Part shown: positions 52,909 to 60,411 of the stretch, piece by piece
How the letters are laid out: each line of letters starts with the position of its first letter
Position numbering within the stretch: the stretch's first letter is position 1
Source: Neisseria dumasiana
GTDB taxonomy: Bacteria > Pseudomonadota > Gammaproteobacteria > Burkholderiales > Neisseriaceae
Direction of reading: 5' to 3'
Length of the DNA stretch: 64,000 nt
NCBI RefSeq assembly: GCF_022870885.1
Contig: NZ_CP091509.1
Coordinates: forward strand, 1,054,001 to 1,118,000
Translations under genes and position numbers: made by a program
Notes under the pieces: generated by a model
Database searches by the model: none
Told to the model about the DNA's origin: nothing
Seen by the model: the letters and a program-made list of their open reading frames with translations, nothing else

Positions 52909-54170
52909 TATTGCTGCCCGATGACCATGCCGTCCGCACCTTTTTGGCGGATTTTTTCCAAAGCTTTTGCGGCGGCTTCACGGTTGGGATAGCTGCCGGT
53001 GCGGACGCGGTACACTTTGCCTTTGCTGGTTTCGGTTTCGCTCACATAAGTGCTCACGCCCGCATCGGCCAGTTTTTGCTGCATTTGCTGGGCTTGCTGG
53101 CGGCTGCTGTATGCGCCGATTTGAATCATGGCTTTGGTGTTGGTTTTGCCTTCGAGAATGGCTTTGGGGTCGCTTTTTTCAGCCGGGCGGGAAGATTTGT
53201 TGGCCAGAGCGTCTTGAGCGGCCTTGCGGTTGGCTTCTTGTTGTTTTTTCTGTTCGGCTTGGGCGGCACGTTTTTCCGCTTCGGCTTTGGCTTTGGCCTG
53301 CTGTTGCGCTTTCAGACGGCCTGCTTCTTGTTTGGCTTGGTGTGCGGCTTTTTCGCGTTCTGCTTCTTTGGCGGCCGCTTCGGCTTTGGCTTTTTGTGCG
53401 GCTTGTGCTGCTTTTTGCTGTGCGGCTTTCTGTTCGGCGGCTTTTTTCTCGGCGGCTTTTTTCTCGGCGGCTTTTTTCTCGGCGGCTTTTTTCTCGGCGG
53501 CTTTTTTCTCGGCGGCTTTTTTCTCGGCGGCTTTACGCGCGGCTTCGGCTTGGGCGTCGGGTTCGACGCGGTTGTTGATGATGACTACGGGAGGCGGAGC
53601 GTTGTCGGCTTCGGCTTTCGGTGCTTCGGTTTTGGCAGGCTTGCTAACCGGTGCAGGTGCGGTTTTGGCAGATTCTTTTACTGTTTTTTCAGACGGCGTT
53701 TCAGGTTTGGTTTCGGGTTTGGCTGCGGCTTGCTGTTTGGCCGTCGCTGTTGCGGCTGCGGCAGTTTCGGCTGACGGTGCGGGAGCAGGTTCGAGCACGG
53801 GTTGGGGGGCGGTTTCTGCTTCGGTTGGTGCGGGAGCGGTGAGCGGATTATCCAGCTCGACGCTTTCCGTGCCGCTTTCGGGTGCAGGTTCCAGCACGGC
53901 GGCAGGAGACAGATCGGAAGCGTCGTCGGACGAAGCGGCGCGGTTGGGCTGGATAACCGATTGCGTTTGTTCCGGAGAGGCCGTCTGAACGGAAGAGGCG
54001 GCCTTGATGGTAATGTTTTCGGCTTCGGCACCTTCGTTGCTTTGGCTTAATACCCTGGCCAAAATAAAGCCCGCCACAATAACCAGTGCCGAAGCTCCGA
54101 CCAAGCGGCGGCGGTTTTTTCGCTTGAGTTGTTCGTATTCGTTTAACGATTGGAAGCGGTTGTTTGCCAT
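52908..54170 (-). CDS. SPOR-domain membrane protein with KAAEK tandem repeats
   Basis: 420 aa: one N-terminal helix (LVGASALVIVAGFILARVL, residues 23-41), a long periplasmic linker rich in Pro, Ala, Glu and Lys, and a C-terminal SPOR domain (MIQIGAYSSRQQAQQMQQKLADAG near 345 to YPNREAAAKALEKI), which binds denuded septal glycan. It occupies the place of dedD in E. coli folC-dedD-cvpA-purF and is best read as a DedD/FtsN-like division protein. Near residues 212-246 six consecutive KAAEK units plus one KAAEQ unit are encoded by 15-bp repeats. The Lys/Ala/Glu stretch should form one long charged helix. Confidence 0.9.
   Translation of the reverse strand: MANNRFQSLNEYEQLKRKNRRRLVGASALVIVAGFILARVLSQSNEGAEAENITIKAASSVQTASPEQTQSVIQPNRAASSDDASDLSPAAVLEPAPESGTESVELDNPLTAPAPTEAETAPQPVLEPAPAPSAETAAAATATAKQQAAAKPETKPETPSEKTVKESAKTAPAPVSKPAKTEAPKAEADNAPPPVVIINNRVEPDAQAEAARKAAEKKAAEKKAAEKKAAEKKAAEKKAAEKKAAEQKAAQQKAAQAAQKAKAEAAAKEAEREKAAHQAKQEAGRLKAQQQAKAKAEAEKRAAQAEQKKQQEANRKAAQDALANKSSRPAEKSDPKAILEGKTNTKAMIQIGAYSSRQQAQQMQQKLADAGVSTYVSETETSKGKVYRVRTGSYPNREAAAKALEKIRQKGADGMVIGQQ
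53432..53536 (-). repeat. 15-bp in-frame tandem repeat inside the SPOR gene
   Basis: About seven copies of CTCGGCGGCTTTTTT (plus-strand reading), almost identical at the DNA level and encoding KAAEK. The unit length is a multiple of three, so gain or loss of copies changes linker length without a frameshift. It is a likely site of strain-to-strain variation. Confidence 0.85.
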
Positions 54171-54182
54171 GTTCTGCCTTGT

Positions 54183-55469
54183 TTACAGGGTTGCCATAAC
54201 CTCGGCAACGGTGTGGAAGGAACCGAAGACGGTAATTCTATCATTTTCCGAAGAAGCCGCCAAAGCTGCTTGGAAGGCCGTCTGAATATTGTTGAAACAG
54301 GTTATGTTTTCGATGTTGTGTTCGGCCAGTTTCCGGCTTAATGAATCTATATTCATGCCGCGCGGCAGGTGCAGCGGGGCGATGTACCATTCGTCGAACT
54401 GGTCTTTAACGATGTCGAGCACTTGGTCGATGTCTTTGTCGGCCAAGATGCTGAATACGGCGGTGCGTTTTTGGGCGAACGGCAACGCCATCAGCCCTTG
54501 CCGCAAGGCGCGGGCGGCGTGGGGGTTGTGGCCTACGTCGAGAATCACCAGCGGGCGGCCCGGCAGCACTTGGAAGCGGCCGGGGTTGCTTACCAGCAAC
54601 AGGCCGCGTTTGATGGAGCCGATGTCGATGGGCAGTTTATCGTTTAAGCATTCGATAACGGCCAGCGCACAGGCGGCGTTGTTCAGTTGGTATGCGCCGC
54701 GCAGGGCGGGAATCGGCAAGGCGTTGCGGTTGCGTTTGAGGCCGTCTGAAAACAGTCGGTCGGATTGCGGGTGGAAATGGAACGACCATTGCTGCTGTTC
54801 GAGTTTGCTGAAATCGAAATCGCGCTTGATCAGCAGCAGTTCCGCACCGATGTTTTCGGCATGTCGGCGCAGGGATTCGGGCGGCGGGTTTTGGCCGCAG
54901 ATGGCGGGTTTGCCGCCGCGGAACACGCCTGCTTTTTCGTAGCCGACTTGTTCGACGGTGTCGCCCAAAAAGGATTGGTGGTCTAAATCGATGCTGGTCA
55001 CGACGGCGCAGTCGGCATCGAAGATGTTGACGGCATCCAAGCGGCCGCCCAAGCCGACTTCGAGCACCATCACGTCGACTTGTTCGCGCATGAAAATATC
55101 GACGGCGGCTAAGGTGTTGAACTCGAAATAAGTCAGCGAAATATCGCCGCGAGCGGCTTCGATGCGCTCGAACGAGGAGATGATGGCTTCGTCGCTCACC
55201 GGCTCGGCGTTGACGGCGATGCGTTCGTTGAATGTGAGCAGGTGCGGGCTGGTGAGGGTGCCGACTTTGAAGCCCGCCTGTTTGTAGATTTGGGTGAGAA
55301 AGGCGCAAACCGAACCTTTGCCGTTGGTGCCTGCCACCACAATCACGGGGCATTGCGGGTTGAGGTTCATGGCGGTTTTGACTTCGCCCACGCGCGACAA
55401 ACCCATGTCGATCAAGCCTGCGCTGTGTGCGGTTTCGAGGTGTGATAACCAGTCGTTGAGTGTTTTCAT
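54183..55469 (-). CDS. folC: Bifunctional dihydrofolate / folylpolyglutamate synthase
   Basis: 428 aa from ATG 55469 (MKTLNDWLSHLETAH). The upstream ATG at 55508 would translate an uptake sequence and is unlikely. The ATP loop is VAGTNGKGSVCAFLTQIYKQAG near residue 45, with SPHLLTFNERIAVN near 74 and LEVGLGGRLDAVNIFDAD near 136. The glutamate-ligase C-domain includes VILDVGHNPHAARALR near 309. Adds glutamate to folates. First gene of the operon, 12 bp before the SPOR gene. It has an uptake sequence inside near 54738. Confidence 0.95.
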   Translation of the reverse strand: MKTLNDWLSHLETAHSAGLIDMGLSRVGEVKTAMNLNPQCPVIVVAGTNGKGSVCAFLTQIYKQAGFKVGTLTSPHLLTFNERIAVNAEPVSDEAIISSFERIEAARGDISLTYFEFNTLAAVDIFMREQVDVMVLEVGLGGRLDAVNIFDADCAVVTSIDLDHQSFLGDTVEQVGYEKAGVFRGGKPAICGQNPPPESLRRHAENIGAELLLIKRDFDFSKLEQQQWSFHFHPQSDRLFSDGLKRNRNALPIPALRGAYQLNNAACALAVIECLNDKLPIDIGSIKRGLLLVSNPGRFQVLPGRPLVILDVGHNPHAARALRQGLMALPFAQKRTAVFSILADKDIDQVLDIVKDQFDEWYIAPLHLPRGMNIDSLSRKLAEHNIENITCFNNIQTAFQAALAASSENDRITVFGSFHTVAEVMATL

Positions 55470-55491
55470 GATGGTGTTGCGTTGGTGTGTG

Positions 55492-55532
55492 AGGCCGTCT
55501 GAAAACACGCTTTGCGGGTTTTCAGACGGCCT
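55492..55532. terminator. Inverted DUS hairpin between the YgfX-like gene and folC
   Basis: AGGCCGTCTGAA (55492-55503) and TTCAGACGGCCT (55521-55532), loop 17 nt. It lies 4 bp after the stop of the minus-strand gene upstream and just before folC, so it probably separates the two transcripts. Confidence 0.7.
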
Positions 55533-55535
55533 GTT

Positions 55536-55958
55536 TTACGGTTTCGGTTGCCCCCAGCGCGCCCATACGAGCAGGCGGCGGTAGCTTTCACGGTCGGTCA
55601 TGTCGGGCAGGATGAACTGCCGAATCTGCCGGTCGCCCAAGTCCCATTTTAAAAACAGGGCGTAGCGGGAAACCAAGCTGCCTGCACACAGGCCGGCGGT
55701 AAAGGCGGTTTGTTCGCTGCCGACAAAAACGGCGGCGTTTCCCTGCGGGCCGACGGCGATTTTGTGTATGGCATCGGGGCGGTTCAGTTTATGTATGCGC
55801 CATACCCAAATAAGGCTGGCGGCCAGTAAAATCAAGCCTGCCGCACGCATGGTTCCGTGGAAGGCAAACAGGCAGGCAAGCACCGCCCAAAGGTGCAGCA
55901 ATACGGTAAGGGTTAATGCGGTGCGGGAAGGTTTTAAGGCCGTCTGAAAAGCCTGCAT
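55536..55958 (-). CDS. YgfX-like small membrane protein
   Basis: 140 aa with two closely spaced N-terminal helices (LTLTVLLHLWAVLACLFAFHG and AAGLILLAASLIWVWRI) and a soluble tail ending RESYRRLLVWARWG, a pattern typical of YgfX/CptA-type proteins. In E. coli YgfX affects cell division and is encoded with SdhE. No sdhE is adjacent here. Function in this organism is unknown. The family call is from recognition of the pattern only. It starts 3 bp after the hypothetical gene upstream. Confidence 0.7.
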   Translation of the reverse strand: MQAFQTALKPSRTALTLTVLLHLWAVLACLFAFHGTMRAAGLILLAASLIWVWRIHKLNRPDAIHKIAVGPQGNAAVFVGSEQTAFTAGLCAGSLVSRYALFLKWDLGDRQIRQFILPDMTDRESYRRLLVWARWGQPKP

Positions 55959-55961
55959 GGT

Positions 55962-56321
55962 TTACATCATGTTGTCGAACACGGGGCTGACGGTCATGTC
56001 GGCTTCTTCCATGTCCAGCACCATATCGTGGATTTCCACTTCGAAATATTCCCAAAATGCTTTCAGGCTCATGTCTTCGGGCCATTTGTTTTTGGGGATG
56101 TCCCAACCGGCGATTTCGGCTTCGAAGATTTGCTGGTAACGCTCGTCGAAATAGGAAACCACGGCTTCGGGTTCGTCGAATTGCGGCACGAGAAACACCG
56201 AGCAGTTGCTGCGGATTTGTTCGATGGTTAAATCGGGCATGTTGTCGTCGGCCTGTTTCAGCCATGCCAGAAAGTGTGCGGTGGGTTTCAGCACCACGGC
56301 GGTGCGGTCTACAAAATACAT
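55962..56321 (-). CDS. Hypothetical acidic protein, unknown function
   Basis: 119-aa soluble, acidic protein: MYFVDRTAVVLKPTAHFLAWL at the start, then repeated Asp/Glu-rich and aromatic segments (FDEPEAVVSYFDERYQQIFEAEIAGWD, KAFWEYFEVEIHDMVLDMEEAD). No signal peptide, no domain I recognise. It runs straight into the YgfX-like gene (3-bp gap), so they are co-transcribed. Codon use resembles the neighbours, supporting a real gene. Confidence 0.75.
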   Translation of the reverse strand: MYFVDRTAVVLKPTAHFLAWLKQADDNMPDLTIEQIRSNCSVFLVPQFDEPEAVVSYFDERYQQIFEAEIAGWDIPKNKWPEDMSLKAFWEYFEVEIHDMVLDMEEADMTVSPVFDNMM

Positions 56322-56344
56322 GAAGTTTCCTTACGGGCGTTTGT

Positions 56345-56402
56345 TTCAGACGGCATTGTACTCAATATTGAGGCCGTCTGAAATATCGTTTTCAGACGGC
56401 CT
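56345..56402. terminator. Three uptake sequences forming the actP terminator region
   Basis: TTCAGACGGCAT (56345-56356), AGGCCGTCTGAA (56371-56382) and TTCAGACGGCCT (56391-56402). The central copy can pair with either neighbour, giving two mutually exclusive hairpins. It lies just past the actP stop and before the hypothetical gene. Confidence 0.65.
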
Positions 56403-56425
56403 GTTATGCTACGGAACGATGTTTA

Positions 56426-58102
56426 TTAGTGGTCGCTGGCTTCAGCCGCGCCGATACCGGTCATCGAACGTACATATTGAGCTTCGAAGCCTGCTTTATC
56501 CAATTCGGCCTGTTTCGATTTGTCGGTAATCGAGAAGAACCAAGCTGCGATAAAGGCCAGCGGAATCGAGAACAGGGCAGGGTTGCTGTATGGGAAGATG
56601 GCTTCTTTGTTGTGCAGCACTTTCACCCAAACGGTCGGGCCTAAAATAATCAGCACGAAAGCAACCAACAAGCCTAAGAAACCGCCGATCACCGCGCCGC
56701 GTGTGGTCAGGCCTTTCCAGAACATCGACAAAGCCAGAATCGGGAAGTTGGCCGAAGCCGCCAGCGCAAACGCTAAGCCCACCATGAACGCTACGTTTTG
56801 GTTTTCAAACGCAATGCCCAAGATAATCGCCAAAATACCCAAACCTAAAGTGGCCAAGCGGGATACGCGCATTTCTTCTTCTTGAGTGGCTTTGCCTTCG
56901 CGGATTACAGAAGAATACAAGTCGTGGCTGACGGCAGACGCACCGGAGAGGGTCAAACCGGCTACTACCGCCAAAATGGTGGCGAATGCTACGGCTGAAA
57001 TGAAGCCCAAGAACAGGTTGCCGCCCAATGCGCCGGACAAATGCACCGCCGCCATATTGGTGCCGCCGATCATTTCGACTACGGTTTTGCCTTCGTTCAC
57101 CATAGTGGTGAAGAATTGCGGGTTGTCTTTGGTAACGAAAATAATCGCACCGAAACCGATAACAAAGGTCAGCAGGTAGAAGTAGCCGATAAAGCCGGTG
57201 GCCACGAACACCGATTTACGCGCTTCTTTGGCATCGGGCACGGTAAAGAAACGCATCAGAATGTGCGGCAGACCGGCCGTACCGAACATCAAGGCCAAGC
57301 CCAACGAGAGCGCATCAATCGGGTTGGACACCAAGCCGCCCGGCGCCATAATCGCCGTGCCTTTTTCATGGATTTCGGTGGCTTTCAGGAACATACCTTC
57401 TAAGCTGAAGCCGCTGGCTTTCAGAATCATGAACGCCATGAAAGTCGCACCGGAAAGCAGCAGCACGGCTTTGATGATTTGCACCCAAGTGGTTGCCAAC
57501 ATACCGCCGAACAATACATACGCCACCATCAGCGCGCCCACGATAATCACCGCGGAAGTGTAGCTCATGCCGAACAGCAACTGAATCAGTTTGCCCGCGC
57601 CCACAACTTGCGCGATCAGATACAGAATCACCACCAGCAGCGAGCCGCTGGCCGCAAACACGCGCACGGGTTTTTGTTTCAGGCGGTAGGCAACTACGTC
57701 GGAAAAGGTAAATTTACCTAAGTTACGCAAGCGTTCGGCTACGAGGAACAATACGATCGGCCAGCCCACCAAGAAGCCGGTGGAGTAGATCAGGCCGTCG
57801 TAACCGGTGGTGTACACCATAGCGGAAATACCGAGAAACGAAGCGGCAGACATGTAATCGCCGGCAATCGCCAAGCCGTTTTGGAAGCCGGAAATACCGC
57901 CGCCGGCGGTGTAGAAGTCTTTGGTGGATTTGTTCTGCTTGGCCGCCCATTTGGTGATGAACAGAGTGGCACCCACGAAAATCAGGAACATCACGATGGC
58001 TGCGATGTTCAAAGGTTGTTTTTCCACTTCGCCGCTGAAGGCATCGGCCCATACGCTACCCGAAACCAGCAGGCCGGATAAGGTGATTAATAATTTATTC
58101 AT
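56426..58102 (-). CDS. actP: Cation/acetate symporter
   Basis: 558 aa sodium:solute symporter from ATG 58102, which has GGGAGAA upstream. The longer frame to 58132 overlaps the DUF485 gene. The N-terminus looks like a cleavable signal ([18 protein letters not shown]), as in E. coli ActP. About 13 helices follow. [34 protein letters not shown] near 65-98 and the [11 protein letters not shown] region are SSF hallmarks. Imports acetate and probably other short acids. Translationally close (4 bp) to its DUF485 partner. Confidence 0.93.
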   Translation of the reverse strand: MNKLLITLSGLLVSGSVWADAFSGEVEKQPLNIAAIVMFLIFVGATLFITKWAAKQNKSTKDFYTAGGGISGFQNGLAIAGDYMSAASFLGISAMVYTTGYDGLIYSTGFLVGWPIVLFLVAERLRNLGKFTFSDVVAYRLKQKPVRVFAASGSLLVVILYLIAQVVGAGKLIQLLFGMSYTSAVIIVGALMVAYVLFGGMLATTWVQIIKAVLLLSGATFMAFMILKASGFSLEGMFLKATEIHEKGTAIMAPGGLVSNPIDALSLGLALMFGTAGLPHILMRFFTVPDAKEARKSVFVATGFIGYFYLLTFVIGFGAIIFVTKDNPQFFTTMVNEGKTVVEMIGGTNMAAVHLSGALGGNLFLGFISAVAFATILAVVAGLTLSGASAVSHDLYSSVIREGKATQEEEMRVSRLATLGLGILAIILGIAFENQNVAFMVGLAFALAASANFPILALSMFWKGLTTRGAVIGGFLGLLVAFVLIILGPTVWVKVLHNKEAIFPYSNPALFSIPLAFIAAWFFSITDKSKQAELDKAGFEAQYVRSMTGIGAAEASDH

Positions 58103-58106
58103 GCGT

Positions 58107-58421
58107 TTATTCTCCCTCAACTTCCCGCACAACTTCTTTGGTCATGTCTTCAAATTTGCCGTTGGCAATGCTCACATAAATCCCTGTGGTGATGAACGAA
58201 AAGATAATCACAAACAAACCGGCGTAAATGCCCCAAGTGGTGATGCTGCCTTCGGATACGGGGCGGGCGAAAATTTCGGGCGATGTGCCGATCATCCAAA
58301 TGTAGAAAACATACATAAAAAATATGACGGCAGAAAACCCCCATCCTATGAGTGCTTTCTGGCGCGCCATACGCTGGAATTTGGGATGCCGGAGCACCCG
58401 TTGTGCCGTTTGTTTTTCCAT
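58107..58421 (-). CDS. DUF485 family inner-membrane protein (YjcH-like)
   Basis: 104 aa with two membrane helices ([23 protein letters not shown] and [25 protein letters not shown]) and an N-terminal [12 protein letters not shown], the DUF485 signature. In E. coli yjcH lies directly before actP, as here, and is thought to assist or accompany acetate transport. GAAGGAG-like purines precede the ATG. Confidence 0.92.
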   Translation of the reverse strand: MEKQTAQRVLRHPKFQRMARQKALIGWGFSAVIFFMYVFYIWMIGTSPEIFARPVSEGSITTWGIYAGLFVIIFSFITTGIYVSIANGKFEDMTKEVVREVEGE

Positions 58422-58689
58422 TTTTTCTTCTCCTTTCGTAAAACCTTTAAGGTATGAACGATGGGCATTAAAATTAAAAAATATTGCAATGGCTAATTTT
58501 ATTTTCTGATAGTATCAATCCGTTTTATTGATGACAAAAAGCAAAAAATATGATTTTAAAAAGAAATATTGTTTTCAAAAAGCTTTTCAGACGGCCTTGA
58601 AATGTGTTAAAACAAGCAAAGGCAAGCAGCTCCGAAACGGGCTGGGCGATGCTTTATTCATAACATAATAAACAGCTGGCGTGAGAAAT

Positions 58690-59571
58690 ATGGACTACAA
58701 CCAACTCAAAACATTTACCGAGGTTGCCCATATCGGCAATCTGACTCAAGCGGCGGAGCGTTTGCATTTATCGCAGCCTGCCGTTTCGGCACAAATCAAG
58801 TCGCTTGAAAAACGGCTTAACGTAACCTTGTTCAAACGCACCACCAACGGTATGGAGCTGACGCCGGCGGGGGAAGTGTTTCTGCCCGAAGCCGAAATTT
58901 TATTGCAACACCATCACAAGCTCGACTGTTTCGCCAAAACCTTGGCCGAGCATTATGTGGCTCATGCCGATATCGGTTTGATTCATCCCGTTCCTTCCGA
59001 CAAAATCACTTGCCTTACCGAAAAAGTGCTCCGCCATGATCCGGATATTCTGCTGCATATCCAATACGGCATGAGCGGGGAAATCGAGCAGCGCATTCTC
59101 GACAAACAGCTGCACGGCGGCTTTTTTCTCGGGCCGGTCAACCACCGCAGCCTGCGCAGTATTTTTCTGCAAGACCTCCATTATTCGCTGATTTGCCCTG
59201 CGGAGGCCGAGCAAACGGTGCGGCAGGATTTGCCTGCCAGCCTCGGTCAGTATGCATGGATTGAAATGTCGGGTGTATCGGGCAGCCGCAAACACATGCA
59301 GCAGTTTTGGCGCAAACACAAAATTTCGCCCAAGCGGCAGATTATCTGTGATTACTCTCAAACCATCATTGATTTGGTGTGTCAGGGAACCGGCGTTGCC
59401 GTGGTGCCGGAGCACCGTGCGCGTTCGGCGAAAGAAAGCGGCAGGCCGATTGCGGTGATTGAGGAATACCGCCAAACCATGCCGTTGAATTTCATTTATC
59501 TGAATGAGTTTGAAGAAGACCCGATTCTTAATCTGCTGAAAAATTCCGTGGAAGAAGTGTGGGGAATATAG
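58690..59571 (+). CDS. LysR-family transcriptional regulator
   Basis: 293 aa from ATG 58690 (MDYNQLKTFTEVAH), the usual LysR start. A GTG 9 bp upstream is in frame. The winged-helix domain covers residues 3-60 (LTQAAERLHLSQPAVSAQIKSLEKRLNVTLFKRTTNGMELTPAG). The rest is the periplasmic-binding-like effector domain. It is divergent from DUF485-actP with 270 bp between, so acetate uptake genes are a plausible target. The effector is unknown. Ends opposite eda. Confidence 0.92.
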   Translation: MDYNQLKTFTEVAHIGNLTQAAERLHLSQPAVSAQIKSLEKRLNVTLFKRTTNGMELTPAGEVFLPEAEILLQHHHKLDCFAKTLAEHYVAHADIGLIHPVPSDKITCLTEKVLRHDPDILLHIQYGMSGEIEQRILDKQLHGGFFLGPVNHRSLRSIFLQDLHYSLICPAEAEQTVRQDLPASLGQYAWIEMSGVSGSRKHMQQFWRKHKISPKRQIICDYSQTIIDLVCQGTGVAVVPEHRARSAKESGRPIAVIEEYRQTMPLNFIYLNEFEEDPILNLLKNSVEEVWGI

Positions 59572-59635
59572 CCGATAAATCTGTGTATTTGTATTGGAGT
59601 GGCGATTGATATAACGGAGCCGTTTTTAGTCAGAA

Positions 59636-59667
59636 AGGCCGTCTGAACAAATATTTTCAGACGGCCT
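59636..59667. terminator. Inverted DUS hairpin between the LysR gene and eda
   Basis: AGGCCGTCTGAA (59636-59647) and TTCAGACGGCCT (59656-59667), 8-nt loop, between convergent genes. Confidence 0.75.
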
Positions 59668-59686
59668 CGTGCGTTTTGAGAGGAAC

Positions 59687-60313
59687 TTATTTGGCCTTCA
59701 ATGCCGATGCTTCTTCAGCCAATCGGGTAATCGCGGCCCAATCTTTATTTGCCACTGCGTCTTTAGGCGTGAGCCATGAACCGCCGACACACAATACGTT
59801 GGGCAGTTTCAGGTATTCGGGTGCGGTTTCGAGGCTGATGCCGCCGGTGGGGCAAAACTTCACTTGGGGGAAAGGGCCGTGCAGGGCTTTGAGCATTTCG
59901 CGCCCGCCCACGACTTCGGCGGGAAAGAGTTTCATGGTGTCGATGCCGTGTTCCAAAGCCAGCATGAGTTCGCCGGGTGTGGCAATGCCGGGAATCACGG
60001 CGATGCTGCTTTGGGCGGCGGCTTTGGCGAAATGAACGTTGAAACCGGGGCTGATGGCAAACACGGCGCCTGCGTCTTCTACGGCTTTGAGTTGTTCGCC
60101 GTTGATTACCGTGCCTGCACCGACGATGGCGCCGGGCACTTCTTTTTTAATCAGTTCGATGGCTTTGATGCCGTGCTCGGTACGCAGCGTGATTTCAAGC
60201 GTGGGGATGCCGCCTTCGACCAAGGCGTGTGCCAAATCGACGGCGGTATGGATGTCGTTGATGGCCATTACGGGAACGACTGCGCCGGCGGAAAGGATGT
60301 CGCGTGCATTCAT
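59687..60313 (-). CDS. eda: 2-dehydro-3-deoxy-phosphogluconate aldolase
   Basis: KDPG aldolase, 208 aa, which splits KDPG into pyruvate and glyceraldehyde 3-phosphate. PTLEITLRTEHG near residue 34 carries the catalytic Glu, and MKLFPAEVVGGREML near 130 the Schiff-base Lys. GAGTVINGEQL near 66 and FCPTGGISLETAPEYL near 151 form the phosphate site. Downstream of edd with a 98-bp spacer full of uptake sequences, so it may have partly separate expression. Confidence 0.96.
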   Translation of the reverse strand: MNARDILSAGAVVPVMAINDIHTAVDLAHALVEGGIPTLEITLRTEHGIKAIELIKKEVPGAIVGAGTVINGEQLKAVEDAGAVFAISPGFNVHFAKAAAQSSIAVIPGIATPGELMLALEHGIDTMKLFPAEVVGGREMLKALHGPFPQVKFCPTGGISLETAPEYLKLPNVLCVGGSWLTPKDAVANKDWAAITRLAEEASALKAK

Positions 60314-60339
60314 GTTTGCTCCAATCTGTTAAGACGGTA

Positions 60340-60403
60340 AGGCCGTCTGAAAAGTGTTGCGGAAGTGTTTTCAGACGGCCTGTCGGGAATGAGGCCGTCT
60401 GAA
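60340..60403. repeat. Three uptake sequences in alternating orientation between edd and eda
   Basis: AGGCCGTCTGAA (60340-60351), TTCAGACGGCCT (60370-60381) and AGGCCGTCTGAA (60392-60403). The middle copy can pair with either flank, so the spacer could fold as one of two hairpins and attenuate read-through from edd into eda. Confidence 0.75.
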
Positions 60404-60411
60404 AAGCCGGT

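Noticed and set aside
53432-53536. Short direct repeats considered as a CRISPR array
   Set aside because: The repeats are 15 bp, directly adjacent without spacers, and in frame within a coding sequence.
53224-53988. 254-codon frame (Ala/Ser/Cys-rich) and a 296-codon frame (Gly/Phe-rich, from 52884) on the plus strand
   Set aside because: Both lie opposite the SPOR gene. Their repetitive composition is only the complement of the KAAEK-coding repeats, and they have no ribosome site or domain.
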